6,010 nucleotides of DNA from Verrucomicrobiota bacterium (GTDB taxonomy: Bacteria > Verrucomicrobiota > Verrucomicrobiia > Limisphaerales > CAZBKV01): contig JAGHDA010000472.1 in assembly GCA_021160185.1 (NCBI GenBank), forward strand, positions 1 through 6,010, in the 5' to 3' direction. The position numbers were made by a program, and so were the translations under genes. Of the stretch, positions 1-5,630 are shown piece after piece (position 1 is the first letter of the stretch; each line of letters starts with the position of its first letter). The notes beneath the pieces were generated by a model. It was given only the letters and a program-made list of their open reading frames with translations, did no database searches and was not told where the DNA came from.

Positions 1-624
1 GTATTCCGCCAACGTGTAGAGGCGTTCGTTGACGCCGGCTTCGATCAGCCGCCGTTGCGTCTTGGATCGAGATCGGAACTTGATCAGCGGCCAGACCGGC
101 TCGCGAATGGCTGCGAATTGGCCGCCCGGCTTGAGCACGCGCCGGGCTTCCTTCAGCGCGGTCGGCATGTCTGCCGCATGATGCAGCACAGCCGAGCAGA
201 CCACAAAGTCAAACGTCTCATCGGGCAGCTCCAGCCGGTGGAAATCGGCGGGCATGCGCGAGATCTTGGCCGCCTGCGCGTCGAGCATGTGGAAGACGCG
301 CGGGGCAAGCTCTTTCAGCAGCTTGGGCGAGAAATCCGTGGCCAGGATTTCCTCTACCTCGGGGAGCTTCGACAATTCGGCGCTCAGCCAGCAAGCCCCC
401 GCTCCGATCTCCAGAATCCGACCGCGGAACTTCAGGCCGCACCGTTGGGTGAGGAAGGGGATGAACTTGGGAAATTCCTCTCGGACACAGCGCAGCCATT
501 CGGCTTCCCCTCCGAATTCGGTTTCCAGGTGGCCGTCGGCCTCCCGGAAAGCCAGCTCCTTTTCAGGAGCCAGTTTGGAAAGGTAGCCGCTCTTCTCTAT
601 GTACTTGGACTCGCTTTCGTCCAA
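1..624 (-). CDS. Class I SAM-dependent methyltransferase, C-terminus cut by window edge
   Basis: A class I (Rossmann-fold) methyltransferase that would transfer a methyl group from S-adenosylmethionine to an unknown acceptor. Only 208 codons are present; the frame is still open at base 1. Motif I (SAM binding) is ILEIGAGACWLSAEL at residues 70-84. The acidic residue ending strand 2 lies in ATDFSP (95-100). The FDFVVCSAVLHH stretch (138-149) is motif IV, and RRVLKPGGQF (161-170) is the usual post-motif strand of this fold. The N-terminal ~65 residues (KYIEKSGYL, then a charged helical region) form a cap typical of small-molecule or glycan methyltransferases. The start is taken as TTG at 624-622, because an in-frame TAA lies at 642-640 and the next in-frame ATG is at residue 113, inside the domain. 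No clear Shine-Dalgarno precedes it. It lies 76 bases downstream of kinase A on the same strand, so co-transcription and a role in the same glycolipid pathway are plausible but inferred. Confidence 0.88.
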   Translation of the reverse strand, partial: MDESESKYIEKSGYLSKLAPEKELAFREADGHLETEFGGEAEWLRCVREEFPKFIPFLTQRCGLKFRGRILEIGAGACWLSAELSKLPEVEEILATDFSPKLLKELAPRVFHMLDAQAAKISRMPADFHRLELPDETFDFVVCSAVLHHAADMPTALKEARRVLKPGGQFAAIREPVWPLIKFRSRSKTQRRLIEAGVNERLYTLAEY

Positions 625-637
625 AACGACGCACGGA

Positions 638-679
638 GCTTAAAAACCCGGGTGCTCCGGCGCAACGGGGATTTTAAGC
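638..679 (-). terminator. Imperfect inverted repeat; possible terminator or attenuator between kinase A and methyltransferase
   Basis: GCTTAAAA at 638-645 is the exact reverse complement of TTTTAAGC at 672-679. After one mismatch the pairing continues with CCC (647-649) against GGG (668-670). Read on the minus strand this is an A-rich arm, a short GC stem with a loop of roughly 18 bases, and a run of five T. That resembles a weak intrinsic terminator, possibly acting on both strands. An alternative pairing, CGGAGC (634-639) with GCTCCG (654-659), overlaps it. The structure ends about 14 bases before the TTG start of the methyltransferase, so it could instead be a leader structure affecting that gene's translation. 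The GC core is short, so function is uncertain. Confidence 0.4.
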
Positions 680-700
680 GGGCCGAGGCCGTTGGCGCGT

Positions 701-1498
701 TCAGGCGTTCGGAAAGGGCGGCTCGGCCGCGAAGTCCCGGAACTTGCGCCGCTTGAGCAGGCGCTTCATCCGTTTCGCCACAGCCCGCGCCAGGCGGCGG
801 TCCGTTCGGCCCGCATAGCGGCGCAGGAATAAAATCCGTTCCCGGGCGGAAACATGGCGCAGAGGAGCGGCGGCGTTCAAAGCGGCCAGATCGCGGGCCC
901 GCAGCCGCAAGGGAAGCCGCCGCCGCCGATCCAACCGGGCCATGTCGATGAGGCGGAAGCGCGGCCGCTCGCCTTCCAGGTCCAGAAACACGTGCCGCGT
1001 GAACAAATCCGGCGCGGCCAGCCCCGCATCGTGCATGCGGCGGACAAGGTCGGCCAACGCTTCGATCACCCGCCGGCGAAGCGATCGATCGGCGCATTCC
1101 GCCAGAAACGCCGACAAGGGCCGGCCGGGCGCGGCTTCGGTGAGGATGAAGGAAAATCGCTCCCACAACGGCCCGCATTCTTCGCCCCAGGCGGCCAGTT
1201 CGGCCGTGGCCACCCCCGCTCGTTGCAGCGCCAGGCAGTTCTCCCATTCCTGACGGGATTGCGACCAGACGCGGCCGCGCCGCCATAACGAGGCCAAGCC
1301 GTCTTTCTTGTAGGGCTTCCAATTGCGTTTGAGGTAGAGCGTCAAGGGCCGGCCTGCTGAATCGGCCGCGACGATGCGCAGAATGTCGCGCCGGCCGCGG
1401 TGGTTTTTCACCAGCTCGCCATGGAAGCGACGGACTTGCTCGAGGCTTGTCAGCCCGAGCCTCTCGAGGATCTCGCGGTATTTGCTTGCGACCATCAT
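701..1498 (-). CDS. WaaP/InaA-family lipopolysaccharide kinase (kinase A), atypical catalytic loop
   Basis: A protein of 265 residues, the size of E. coli heptose kinase WaaP. It is a probable cytoplasmic ATP-dependent sugar kinase acting on the LPS inner core. The presumed ATP-binding lysine is K57 in LYLKRNW, and E84 in RQEWEN is a candidate for its helix-C partner. The hinge-like strand is FSFILTEAAPGRPL (115-128). The catalytic loop reads MHDAGLAAPDLFTRHVF (155-171), with D164 as putative catalytic base and H169 where ordinary kinases have Asn; WaaP also has His there. The metal-binding Asp is D185 in FRLIDMARL. The His of the usual H-x-D is Ala here, so the loop is A-P-D. A basic C-terminal tail follows. 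The frame is open back to 1693, but ATG at 1498 (a second ATG follows at 1495) is chosen because the extra upstream residues look non-conserved and the longer form would overlap the divergent gene. No good Shine-Dalgarno is seen. Family call is firm; substrate and activity are not known. Confidence 0.85.
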   Translation of the reverse strand: MMVASKYREILERLGLTSLEQVRRFHGELVKNHRGRRDILRIVAADSAGRPLTLYLKRNWKPYKKDGLASLWRRGRVWSQSRQEWENCLALQRAGVATAELAAWGEECGPLWERFSFILTEAAPGRPLSAFLAECADRSLRRRVIEALADLVRRMHDAGLAAPDLFTRHVFLDLEGERPRFRLIDMARLDRRRRLPLRLRARDLAALNAAAPLRHVSARERILFLRRYAGRTDRRLARAVAKRMKRLLKRRKFRDFAAEPPFPNA

Positions 1499-1642
1499 GA
1501 GCGATTGCCGCCGTCCCGAGAAGCTTAGCGCGTTCGGCTCGGGCGGGGAACGCTCCAAGTTCTTGCGCAAAGAGAAGGGCCTCCATGGCCGCCGCTTTTG
1601 ACTTCGAGGCGGGGTTTTCCCAGACTGGCCGAGGTGACGCGC
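1499..1642. promoter_or_regulatory. Divergent intergenic region between kinase A and the tandem kinase
   Basis: These 144 bases separate two divergently transcribed kinase genes and so should hold promoters for both. No confident -35/-10 pair is visible. TTGACT at 1598-1603 resembles a -35 box, but no good -10 follows at 17 bases. Two short interleaved inverted repeats are present: CCCGAG (1515-1520) with CTCGGG (1538-1543), and GCGTTC (1530-1535) with GAACGC (1548-1553). In GC-rich DNA such repeats can arise by chance. The role is inferred from gene orientation alone. Confidence 0.4.
1631..1637 (+). promoter_or_regulatory. Strong ribosome binding site deciding a TTG start
   Basis: GAGGTGA is complementary to the anti-Shine-Dalgarno of 16S rRNA over seven bases. 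It ends five bases before TTG at 1643. This favours TTG 1643 over the in-frame TTG at 1598, which has no Shine-Dalgarno at proper spacing, and over GTG at 1634, which lies inside the motif itself. Confidence 0.7.
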
Positions 1643-3007
1643 TTGCGGCAGGCTGGCTTTCGCTGGGAAGCGGATCCGGACTTCGCCCCGCATTTAGGCG
1701 AGGCGCTGGCCGGTTTGGCGCGCGTTGTCAAGGAATCGCCCGCCAAGCAGGTCAGCCTTCACCGCGCCGCCTGCGGCGAGTTTTACGTGAAGCGGTATCG
1801 GCACACGGTCGAGTTCTGGCGTCCGTTGAAGTTCCTTTTCAAGCCTTCTCAGGCGCGTCGGGAGTGGCGGTTGGCCCGGCGGCTGGCGGCCAGAGGGGTT
1901 CCCGTCGTGCGCCATGTGGCTCTGGGGGAGCGCTGGACCTGGCGCGGTTTGGAGGAAAGCGTCCTGATCACGGAAGCGTTTCCCGGCCGCCCTCTGGACG
2001 AAGCCGAGGGCGTGGATCCTGCGGCGCTCCTCCGGTTTGTCGGCTTGTTGCATGATCGGGGCGTGCTTCAGCGCGACCTTCATCCGGGCAACATCCTGAG
2101 GCACGAGACCGCCGACGAGTGGCGGTTGGTGGACTTGCACGGCATCGAGCTTCGCAAGACAATTTCCCCCAAGGAGCGCGCGTCCAATCTCGCGTTCCTG
2201 CATATCCATTATCCGCTGCCGGGGCCGCCGGAGGCGCTCGCCGCCGGCGAGCGGCTGCGCCGGGCCTACCTCGCGCGGCGCTCGCGCCGGTGTCTGAAGC
2301 ACAATCGGGAGTTCGCCCCCGAGCGACGCGGGCGGTTGCTTTGGCAGACGCGCCTGCCTTGGCTGAATGAGCGCGTCTTGGGTATTCTGGAGGATCCGGA
2401 CGGCTTCCTCGCCTCCGGCGCGCGGTTGCTCAAAGCGGGCCGCAGCGCGACGGTGGGCCTGGCGGACGGCCTTGTGCTCAAGCGTTACAACTTCCGCAAG
2501 CTGTTCAACCCGTTGAAGGATTTGCTTCGGGGCAGCAAGGCGCGTCGGGCCTTTCACAAGGCGTATCACTTGGAGCTGGCCGGCGTTCCCACGGCGCGCC
2601 CCATAGCCGCGGCCGATGATCGCCGTTTCGGGTTCCCCGTGCGGAGTTACTTGTTGATGGAGGAAATCCCCGGCGCTCGATCGCTCGACGCATGGGGCGG
2701 GGATCCGCGCCATGCGGCCCGCGAGGCCGCCCGCCTGATCGCCAGGCTGCACGACGAGGGCTTCTCCCATCGCGACCTCAAGGAAACCAACCTGGTGTTC
2801 GACCGGGAGGGGCGGTTGTTCCTGATCGATCTGGAAGGATTGACGTTCTTGGGTCGCGTGCCGCCGAAACGCGCGGCGCAAGACTTACGCCGATTGGCGC
2901 GCGCCGCCGCCGGCATCCCCGCCTGCGCGCCCGCAATTCGCCGCCTTTTCATCCGAACCTATTGCCGGAAACGCGGGTTGCGGCCGCGCGCGCTTCGCGG
3001 AGGCTGA
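1643..3007 (+). CDS. Fused tandem-domain LPS kinase (two InaA/WaaP-like kinase domains)
   Basis: A protein of 454 residues, nearly twice the usual family length, made of two kinase domains in series. Domain 1 (about residues 35-240) has its lysine K50 in FYVKRY, a catalytic loop LHDRGVLQRDLHPGNIL with D145 and N150, and the metal-binding Asp D164 in WRLVDLHGIELR. Domain 2 (about 260-450) has K280 in LVLKRYNF, a hinge-like LLMEEIPGARSL, a canonical loop LHDEGFSHRDLKETNLVF with D378 and N383, and D396 in LFLIDLEGL. Every core residue can be found in both domains; domain 1 has Gln for His in H-R-D. Both keep the metal-binding Asn, unlike WaaP and kinases A and C. Likely role: phosphorylation of one or two sugars of the LPS core at the cytoplasmic face. 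It is the only kinase here on the plus strand and is divergent from kinase A. The start is TTG 1643 behind GAGGTGA. A frame-level fusion is clear; whether both domains are active is inference. Confidence 0.88.
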   Translation: MRQAGFRWEADPDFAPHLGEALAGLARVVKESPAKQVSLHRAACGEFYVKRYRHTVEFWRPLKFLFKPSQARREWRLARRLAARGVPVVRHVALGERWTWRGLEESVLITEAFPGRPLDEAEGVDPAALLRFVGLLHDRGVLQRDLHPGNILRHETADEWRLVDLHGIELRKTISPKERASNLAFLHIHYPLPGPPEALAAGERLRRAYLARRSRRCLKHNREFAPERRGRLLWQTRLPWLNERVLGILEDPDGFLASGARLLKAGRSATVGLADGLVLKRYNFRKLFNPLKDLLRGSKARRAFHKAYHLELAGVPTARPIAAADDRRFGFPVRSYLLMEEIPGARSLDAWGGDPRHAAREAARLIARLHDEGFSHRDLKETNLVFDREGRLFLIDLEGLTFLGRVPPKRAAQDLRRLARAAAGIPACAPAIRRLFIRTYCRKRGLRPRALRGG

Positions 3008-3010
3008 TCT

Positions 3011-3877
3011 TCAGACGTTGCGCGGACGCACGCCCGGCCTATCCCAGATGGCCTCGTATTTGGGGCGGCGCCTTTCCAGTCGGCGCACGCGTCGGGCGAT
3101 CCATCGCCACCGCCGTTTGTCGGCCGCGGCGAGCGAACCGCGGCCGGCGTAGGCCAGGTAAAACCGGAGCAGCTCGGATCGAGAGGCTCCCGCCAACCGG
3201 GCGGTGTAGGCCAGTTGGGCCAAGTCCTTGACAATCCAGCGTTCTCGAAACCATCGGGGCCGGAAGACGCGTTGAAGATCGATCAGGAACAGCCTCTCTC
3301 CGCCTTCCGACCCGGGAACCGCGAAGATATGGTTTAAGTAGTAGTCTTGATGGACAAATCCGGCGCGATGAAACCGGCGCGTCAGCTCCGCCACCTCCTG
3401 GAGGAGCCGCTTCCGGTCGGGAGCGGCAAGGCCGGGGGCGTATTCGTGGCCCGCCACGCCGCCGGCGATTTCCGCCGTGAGCAGGAAACTCCGCGTGACG
3501 ATGCCGCCCTCCCGTTCCTGCCCGAGGGCCACCGGCTCGGCGGTGGCGAAGCCGCGCGCGCGCAGATCGTGAATGGCGCGCCACTCGATCCCGGCCTCGT
3601 CCTGCGCCGCCGGCCAGCCCATCCGGCGCAGCCAACGCCGGCCCGCTGAAAGGTATTCCGGCGTATAGCGTTTGAGATAGCCCGTCCAAAGCGAGCCCTC
3701 CGGCCTGGGCAGCGTCACGCGAACCGTCGAGCGCCCTGGCACGGAGCGCATCATCTCCCCGGACAACGCCATCACAGCCGACATCGCCGTCAGCCCGTTG
3801 GCCTGCAACAGCGGCAGCCAACGCGCGGCGACAAGGATGCGCCCTTCGTCCAGGGATTGAAACTCAGCGCCACTCAT
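3011..3877 (-). CDS. WaaP-like heptose/LPS-core kinase (kinase C), third gene of the operon
   Basis: At 288 residues this is the gene in the window most like E. coli heptose I kinase WaaP. The ATP-binding lysine is K69 in GYLKRYTPEY. GIEWRAIHDLRARGF (96-110) matches the helix C region of WaaP, with E98 the likely salt-bridge residue. The hinge is TRSFLLTAEI (128-137). The catalytic loop FHRAGFVHQDYYLNHIF (169-185) carries D178, and H183 at the position usually Asn, as in WaaP (HRDCYICHF). D200 in LFLIDLQRVFRPRWFRERW is the metal-binding Asp, followed by VKDLAQLAYTA (216-226), a signature also present in WaaP-type kinases. The expected product phosphorylates a core heptose or Kdo-linked sugar. 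The start ATG overlaps the end of kinase D by 14 bases and has no recognisable Shine-Dalgarno, so translational coupling is likely. It ends 3 bases from the stop of the convergent tandem kinase. Family is firm; the exact acceptor sugar is not. Confidence 0.9.
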   Translation of the reverse strand: MSGAEFQSLDEGRILVAARWLPLLQANGLTAMSAVMALSGEMMRSVPGRSTVRVTLPRPEGSLWTGYLKRYTPEYLSAGRRWLRRMGWPAAQDEAGIEWRAIHDLRARGFATAEPVALGQEREGGIVTRSFLLTAEIAGGVAGHEYAPGLAAPDRKRLLQEVAELTRRFHRAGFVHQDYYLNHIFAVPGSEGGERLFLIDLQRVFRPRWFRERWIVKDLAQLAYTARLAGASRSELLRFYLAYAGRGSLAAADKRRWRWIARRVRRLERRRPKYEAIWDRPGVRPRNV

Positions 3878-4655
3878 CGGGCCAGCGGCGGCGGCGGTAC
3901 GCCGCCGTCTTGCGAGCCAGTTTTTTGGCTGCAGGAGTCAGGCGATCCAGGTCCAGGTAGCGTTTGAGGAAAAGAAGGCGTTCGGCGGCGCGGCATTCGC
4001 GCGAGGCCAACTTGTCCAGCGAGGCCAGATCCTTGATTCGCCGATGTTCCCGGAGGAGCGACCGGCGGGCGAAGCCGCCCCGCGGACAGTCGATCCACCA
4101 AAGCCGCGGCGGTTCGGGCGGGGCCCAGGTTGCCAGCACGTTGCGCCACACCAGATCGTGATGGAAAAAGCCGGCGGCGTGGGCTTGGCGCGTCATCTCA
4201 GCGAGCTGGATGGTGATCTCCTCGGAGACGGCCTTGCGTTGTTGAGCGGGCGCGGCTTTCAACCGCCGCCAAAGCTCGGGCAGCGGCATGGCTTGGGGGA
4301 TGGCTTGGGTGATGAGGAACGCCCGGCGCAGGCGGCCCCATCCATCGCGCTCTTCGCCGCAAGCCACCCGCCTGGCCGACCGAATGCCCAACTGCGCGAA
4401 CGCTGCGTAGTTGCGGTATTCGCAAAGGGCTTTGGAAGGCCGGCCCCAGAATCGCCAGGAGGGGCGAGGGTAAGCGTAGAGCTTGAAGAACACATCCAGG
4501 CCGCCGCCTTGAGGCAGATCCAGCCGCCCTTGCCGGATGACAACGCCGCGGGCTTCCGCCGCCGAGCCGCCCATGAACCGCGCGACCGCCGCAGCCGCCC
4601 CGCCGATCCCGGCGGCCCGGAACGCGGGCTCGAATTCCGGTTCCACCAGCAGCAC
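3864..4655 (-). CDS. InaA/KdkA-type LPS-core kinase (kinase D), GTG start
   Basis: A 263-residue kinase of the same superfamily. The presumed ATP-binding lysine is K58 in VFFKLYAYP, with E79 in LCEYRNY as helix C glutamate. The hinge-like strand is RAFLITQAIPQAMPL (111-125). The catalytic loop HAAGFFHHDLVWRNVL (159-174) holds D167 and N172, and WWIDCPRGGF (186-195) holds the metal-binding D189. IKDLASLDKLA (207-217) is the conserved segment after the catalytic core. The H-H-D-L-x-W-R-N signature is shared with kinase E but not with kinases A and C, so D and E look like closer paralogues. The start is GTG 4655, supported by AAGGA six bases upstream within the 14-base gap after kinase E; no ATG occurs nearby. 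It sits between E and C in a tight operon, so all three are probably made together. The substrate is unknown, presumably an LPS-type core sugar. Confidence 0.88.
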   Translation of the reverse strand: MLLVEPEFEPAFRAAGIGGAAAAVARFMGGSAAEARGVVIRQGRLDLPQGGGLDVFFKLYAYPRPSWRFWGRPSKALCEYRNYAAFAQLGIRSARRVACGEERDGWGRLRRAFLITQAIPQAMPLPELWRRLKAAPAQQRKAVSEEITIQLAEMTRQAHAAGFFHHDLVWRNVLATWAPPEPPRLWWIDCPRGGFARRSLLREHRRIKDLASLDKLASRECRAAERLLFLKRYLDLDRLTPAAKKLARKTAAYRRRRWPDEWR

Positions 4656-4661
4656 GCGGTT

Positions 4662-4666
4662 TCCTT
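4662..4666 (-). promoter_or_regulatory. Ribosome binding site for the GTG start of kinase D
   Basis: On the minus strand AAGGA (part of TAAGGAAA) lies six bases before GTG at 4655, inside the 14-base gap after the TAG stop of kinase E. It is the clearest ribosome binding site of the minus-strand operon, and it selects GTG 4655 rather than the later in-frame GTG at 4646. Confidence 0.6.
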
Positions 4667-4669
4667 AGC

Positions 4670-5581
4670 CTATTTCCCCCTTTGGGTAAATCCTTCTTCC
4701 CTTGGCCGAATGCGACGGCCTTCAAGGACCCGCCGCCGCTCTTTGGCTCGGAGCGGCTCGGCCAGGCGCAGGATCCTGCGGGCCAGGCGGCGGCCTGCGG
4801 AATCCAGGCGCGGTTTTTCGAGGTACCGCAGCAGGAAACGAAGCCTCTCGCTTCGGCGGAACCACCCCGGAGCGGGGGCGTCCAGCGCGGCGAGGTCTCG
4901 GGCGCGGGCGAGAGGCCCTGTGAGCGGGAACCAACGGCGTCCCTTGTGGGCGTCGATCAGATAAAAACGGTCGAGCTTTCGGCCGCTGAGCAGGATGTTG
5001 CGCCAGAAAAGGTCGTGGTGAACGAAGCCGTGGGCGTGGAGGCGGCGGACCATGCGGGCCAGGCTCTCGATCAGTTCCCGCCGCTGCCGGCGCTGCTCCT
5101 CGGGAGACAGGCGGGGCAGCAGGTCGCGGATGAAGAGGTCCAACGGCAAGGCTTCGGGCGCGCTTTCGCTGATCAGGAAAGAACGCCGCAGCCAGCCGGC
5201 CCGGCGCTCTTCGCCATAAGCCGCCGGAGCGGGGGCGTCCAACCCCCAGGCGCGCAGCCTGGCCAGATTTTCAAACTCACGCCGGACTTTGGACCGGCCG
5301 AAGAACGCTCCCCGCAAGGCTCCCTTCCATGCCTGCCGGAAGTTGTTTGCCCAGTATTTTTTGAGGAACACGACGCGCCTTTCCCTCCCGTCGCTCAGCT
5401 CAAGACGTCGCACCTCGGAGCTCCCGCTGCGGGTGATCGTTTCGCCCGCCAACACGGCGTAAGCGGCCTGAACGCTGTCCAGGCTGCAAGCGCGCAGAAG
5501 GGCTTCCCAGCCCGGCGCGATCACCACTTTTTCCCGTCCGGCCACGCGGTGGAGTGTTGGACTTTGGCGGAGGATGTCCAT
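4670..5581 (-). CDS. InaA/KdkA-type LPS-core kinase (kinase E), first gene of the operon
   Basis: A 303-residue kinase. After an N-terminal ~65 residues comes VVFLKKYWANNF with K74 (or K75) as ATP-binding lysine, then KVRREFENLARLRAWGL with E102 as helix C glutamate. The hinge-like strand is RRSFLISESAPEALPL (132-147). The catalytic loop LHAHGFVHHDLFWRNILL (181-198) has the full H-H-D...N set, with D190 and N195, and FYLIDAHKGRRWF (206-218) carries the metal-binding D210. A long basic C-terminal tail follows residue 255. It is the first gene of the operon E-D-C; the TAG stop is 14 bases before the GTG of kinase D. Its ATG (5581) has only a weak purine run upstream (GAGACG). The promoter should lie in the 49 bases shared with the divergent methyltransferase, or inside that gene. 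An 18-base repeat encodes DAPAP twice within it. Likely role: phosphorylation of an outer-membrane glycolipid core sugar; the acceptor is not determinable here. Confidence 0.88.
   Translation of the reverse strand: MDILRQSPTLHRVAGREKVVIAPGWEALLRACSLDSVQAAYAVLAGETITRSGSSEVRRLELSDGRERRVVFLKKYWANNFRQAWKGALRGAFFGRSKVRREFENLARLRAWGLDAPAPAAYGEERRAGWLRRSFLISESAPEALPLDLFIRDLLPRLSPEEQRRQRRELIESLARMVRRLHAHGFVHHDLFWRNILLSGRKLDRFYLIDAHKGRRWFPLTGPLARARDLAALDAPAPGWFRRSERLRFLLRYLEKPRLDSAGRRLARRILRLAEPLRAKERRRVLEGRRIRPREEGFTQRGK
4867..5241. repeat. 18-base direct repeat inside kinase E (copies at 4867-4884 and 5224-5241)
   Basis: CCGGAGCGGGGGCGTCCA occurs exactly at 4867-4884 and at 5224-5241. Both copies are read in the same frame of kinase E and give Leu-Asp-Ala-Pro-Ala-Pro, once before the hinge region (near residues 114-119) and once after the DLAALDAPAP segment (233-238). 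It may be coincidence from GC-rich codon bias or the trace of a local copying event. Confidence 0.6.
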
Positions 5582-5596
5582 CCGGAATCGTCTCGC

Positions 5597-5610
5597 CCGG
5601 CCGCGGCCGG
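5597..5610. promoter_or_regulatory. Perfect 14-base palindrome in the divergent spacer
   Basis: CCGGCCGCGGCCGG reads the same on both strands and lies in the 49-base spacer (5582-5630) between the divergent kinase E and methyltransferase starts. Its position suits an operator for both genes, and no other signal in this spacer is convincing. All its bases are G or C, so chance occurrence in such DNA is a real alternative. Confidence 0.3.
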
Positions 5611-5630
5611 TTCGTTATTCTTGCGCTTGA

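Noticed and set aside
1496..1586. A minus-strand frame starting at ATG 1586 whose first ~34 residues look protein-like, overlapping the upstream side of kinase A.
   Set aside because: It has no ribosome binding site and runs into arginine/proline-rich shadow sequence opposite and across kinase A. Kinase A is already full length from 1498, so no frameshifted N-terminus is needed.
1598..1626. TTGACT with a possible -10 at 1621 as a promoter for the tandem kinase.
   Set aside because: The -10 matches poorly (about three of six), and transcription would start nearly on top of the ribosome binding site.
1499..1693. A 65-residue N-terminal extension of kinase A to the ATG at 1693.
   Set aside because: The extra residues are low in recognisable fold content and the start would lie inside the divergent tandem kinase gene.
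1694..2881. A long minus-strand open frame opposite the tandem kinase (395 codons).
   Set aside because: Long antisense frames are expected opposite GC-rich genes. The plus strand has two full sets of kinase motifs, while the antisense product shows no recognisable domain.
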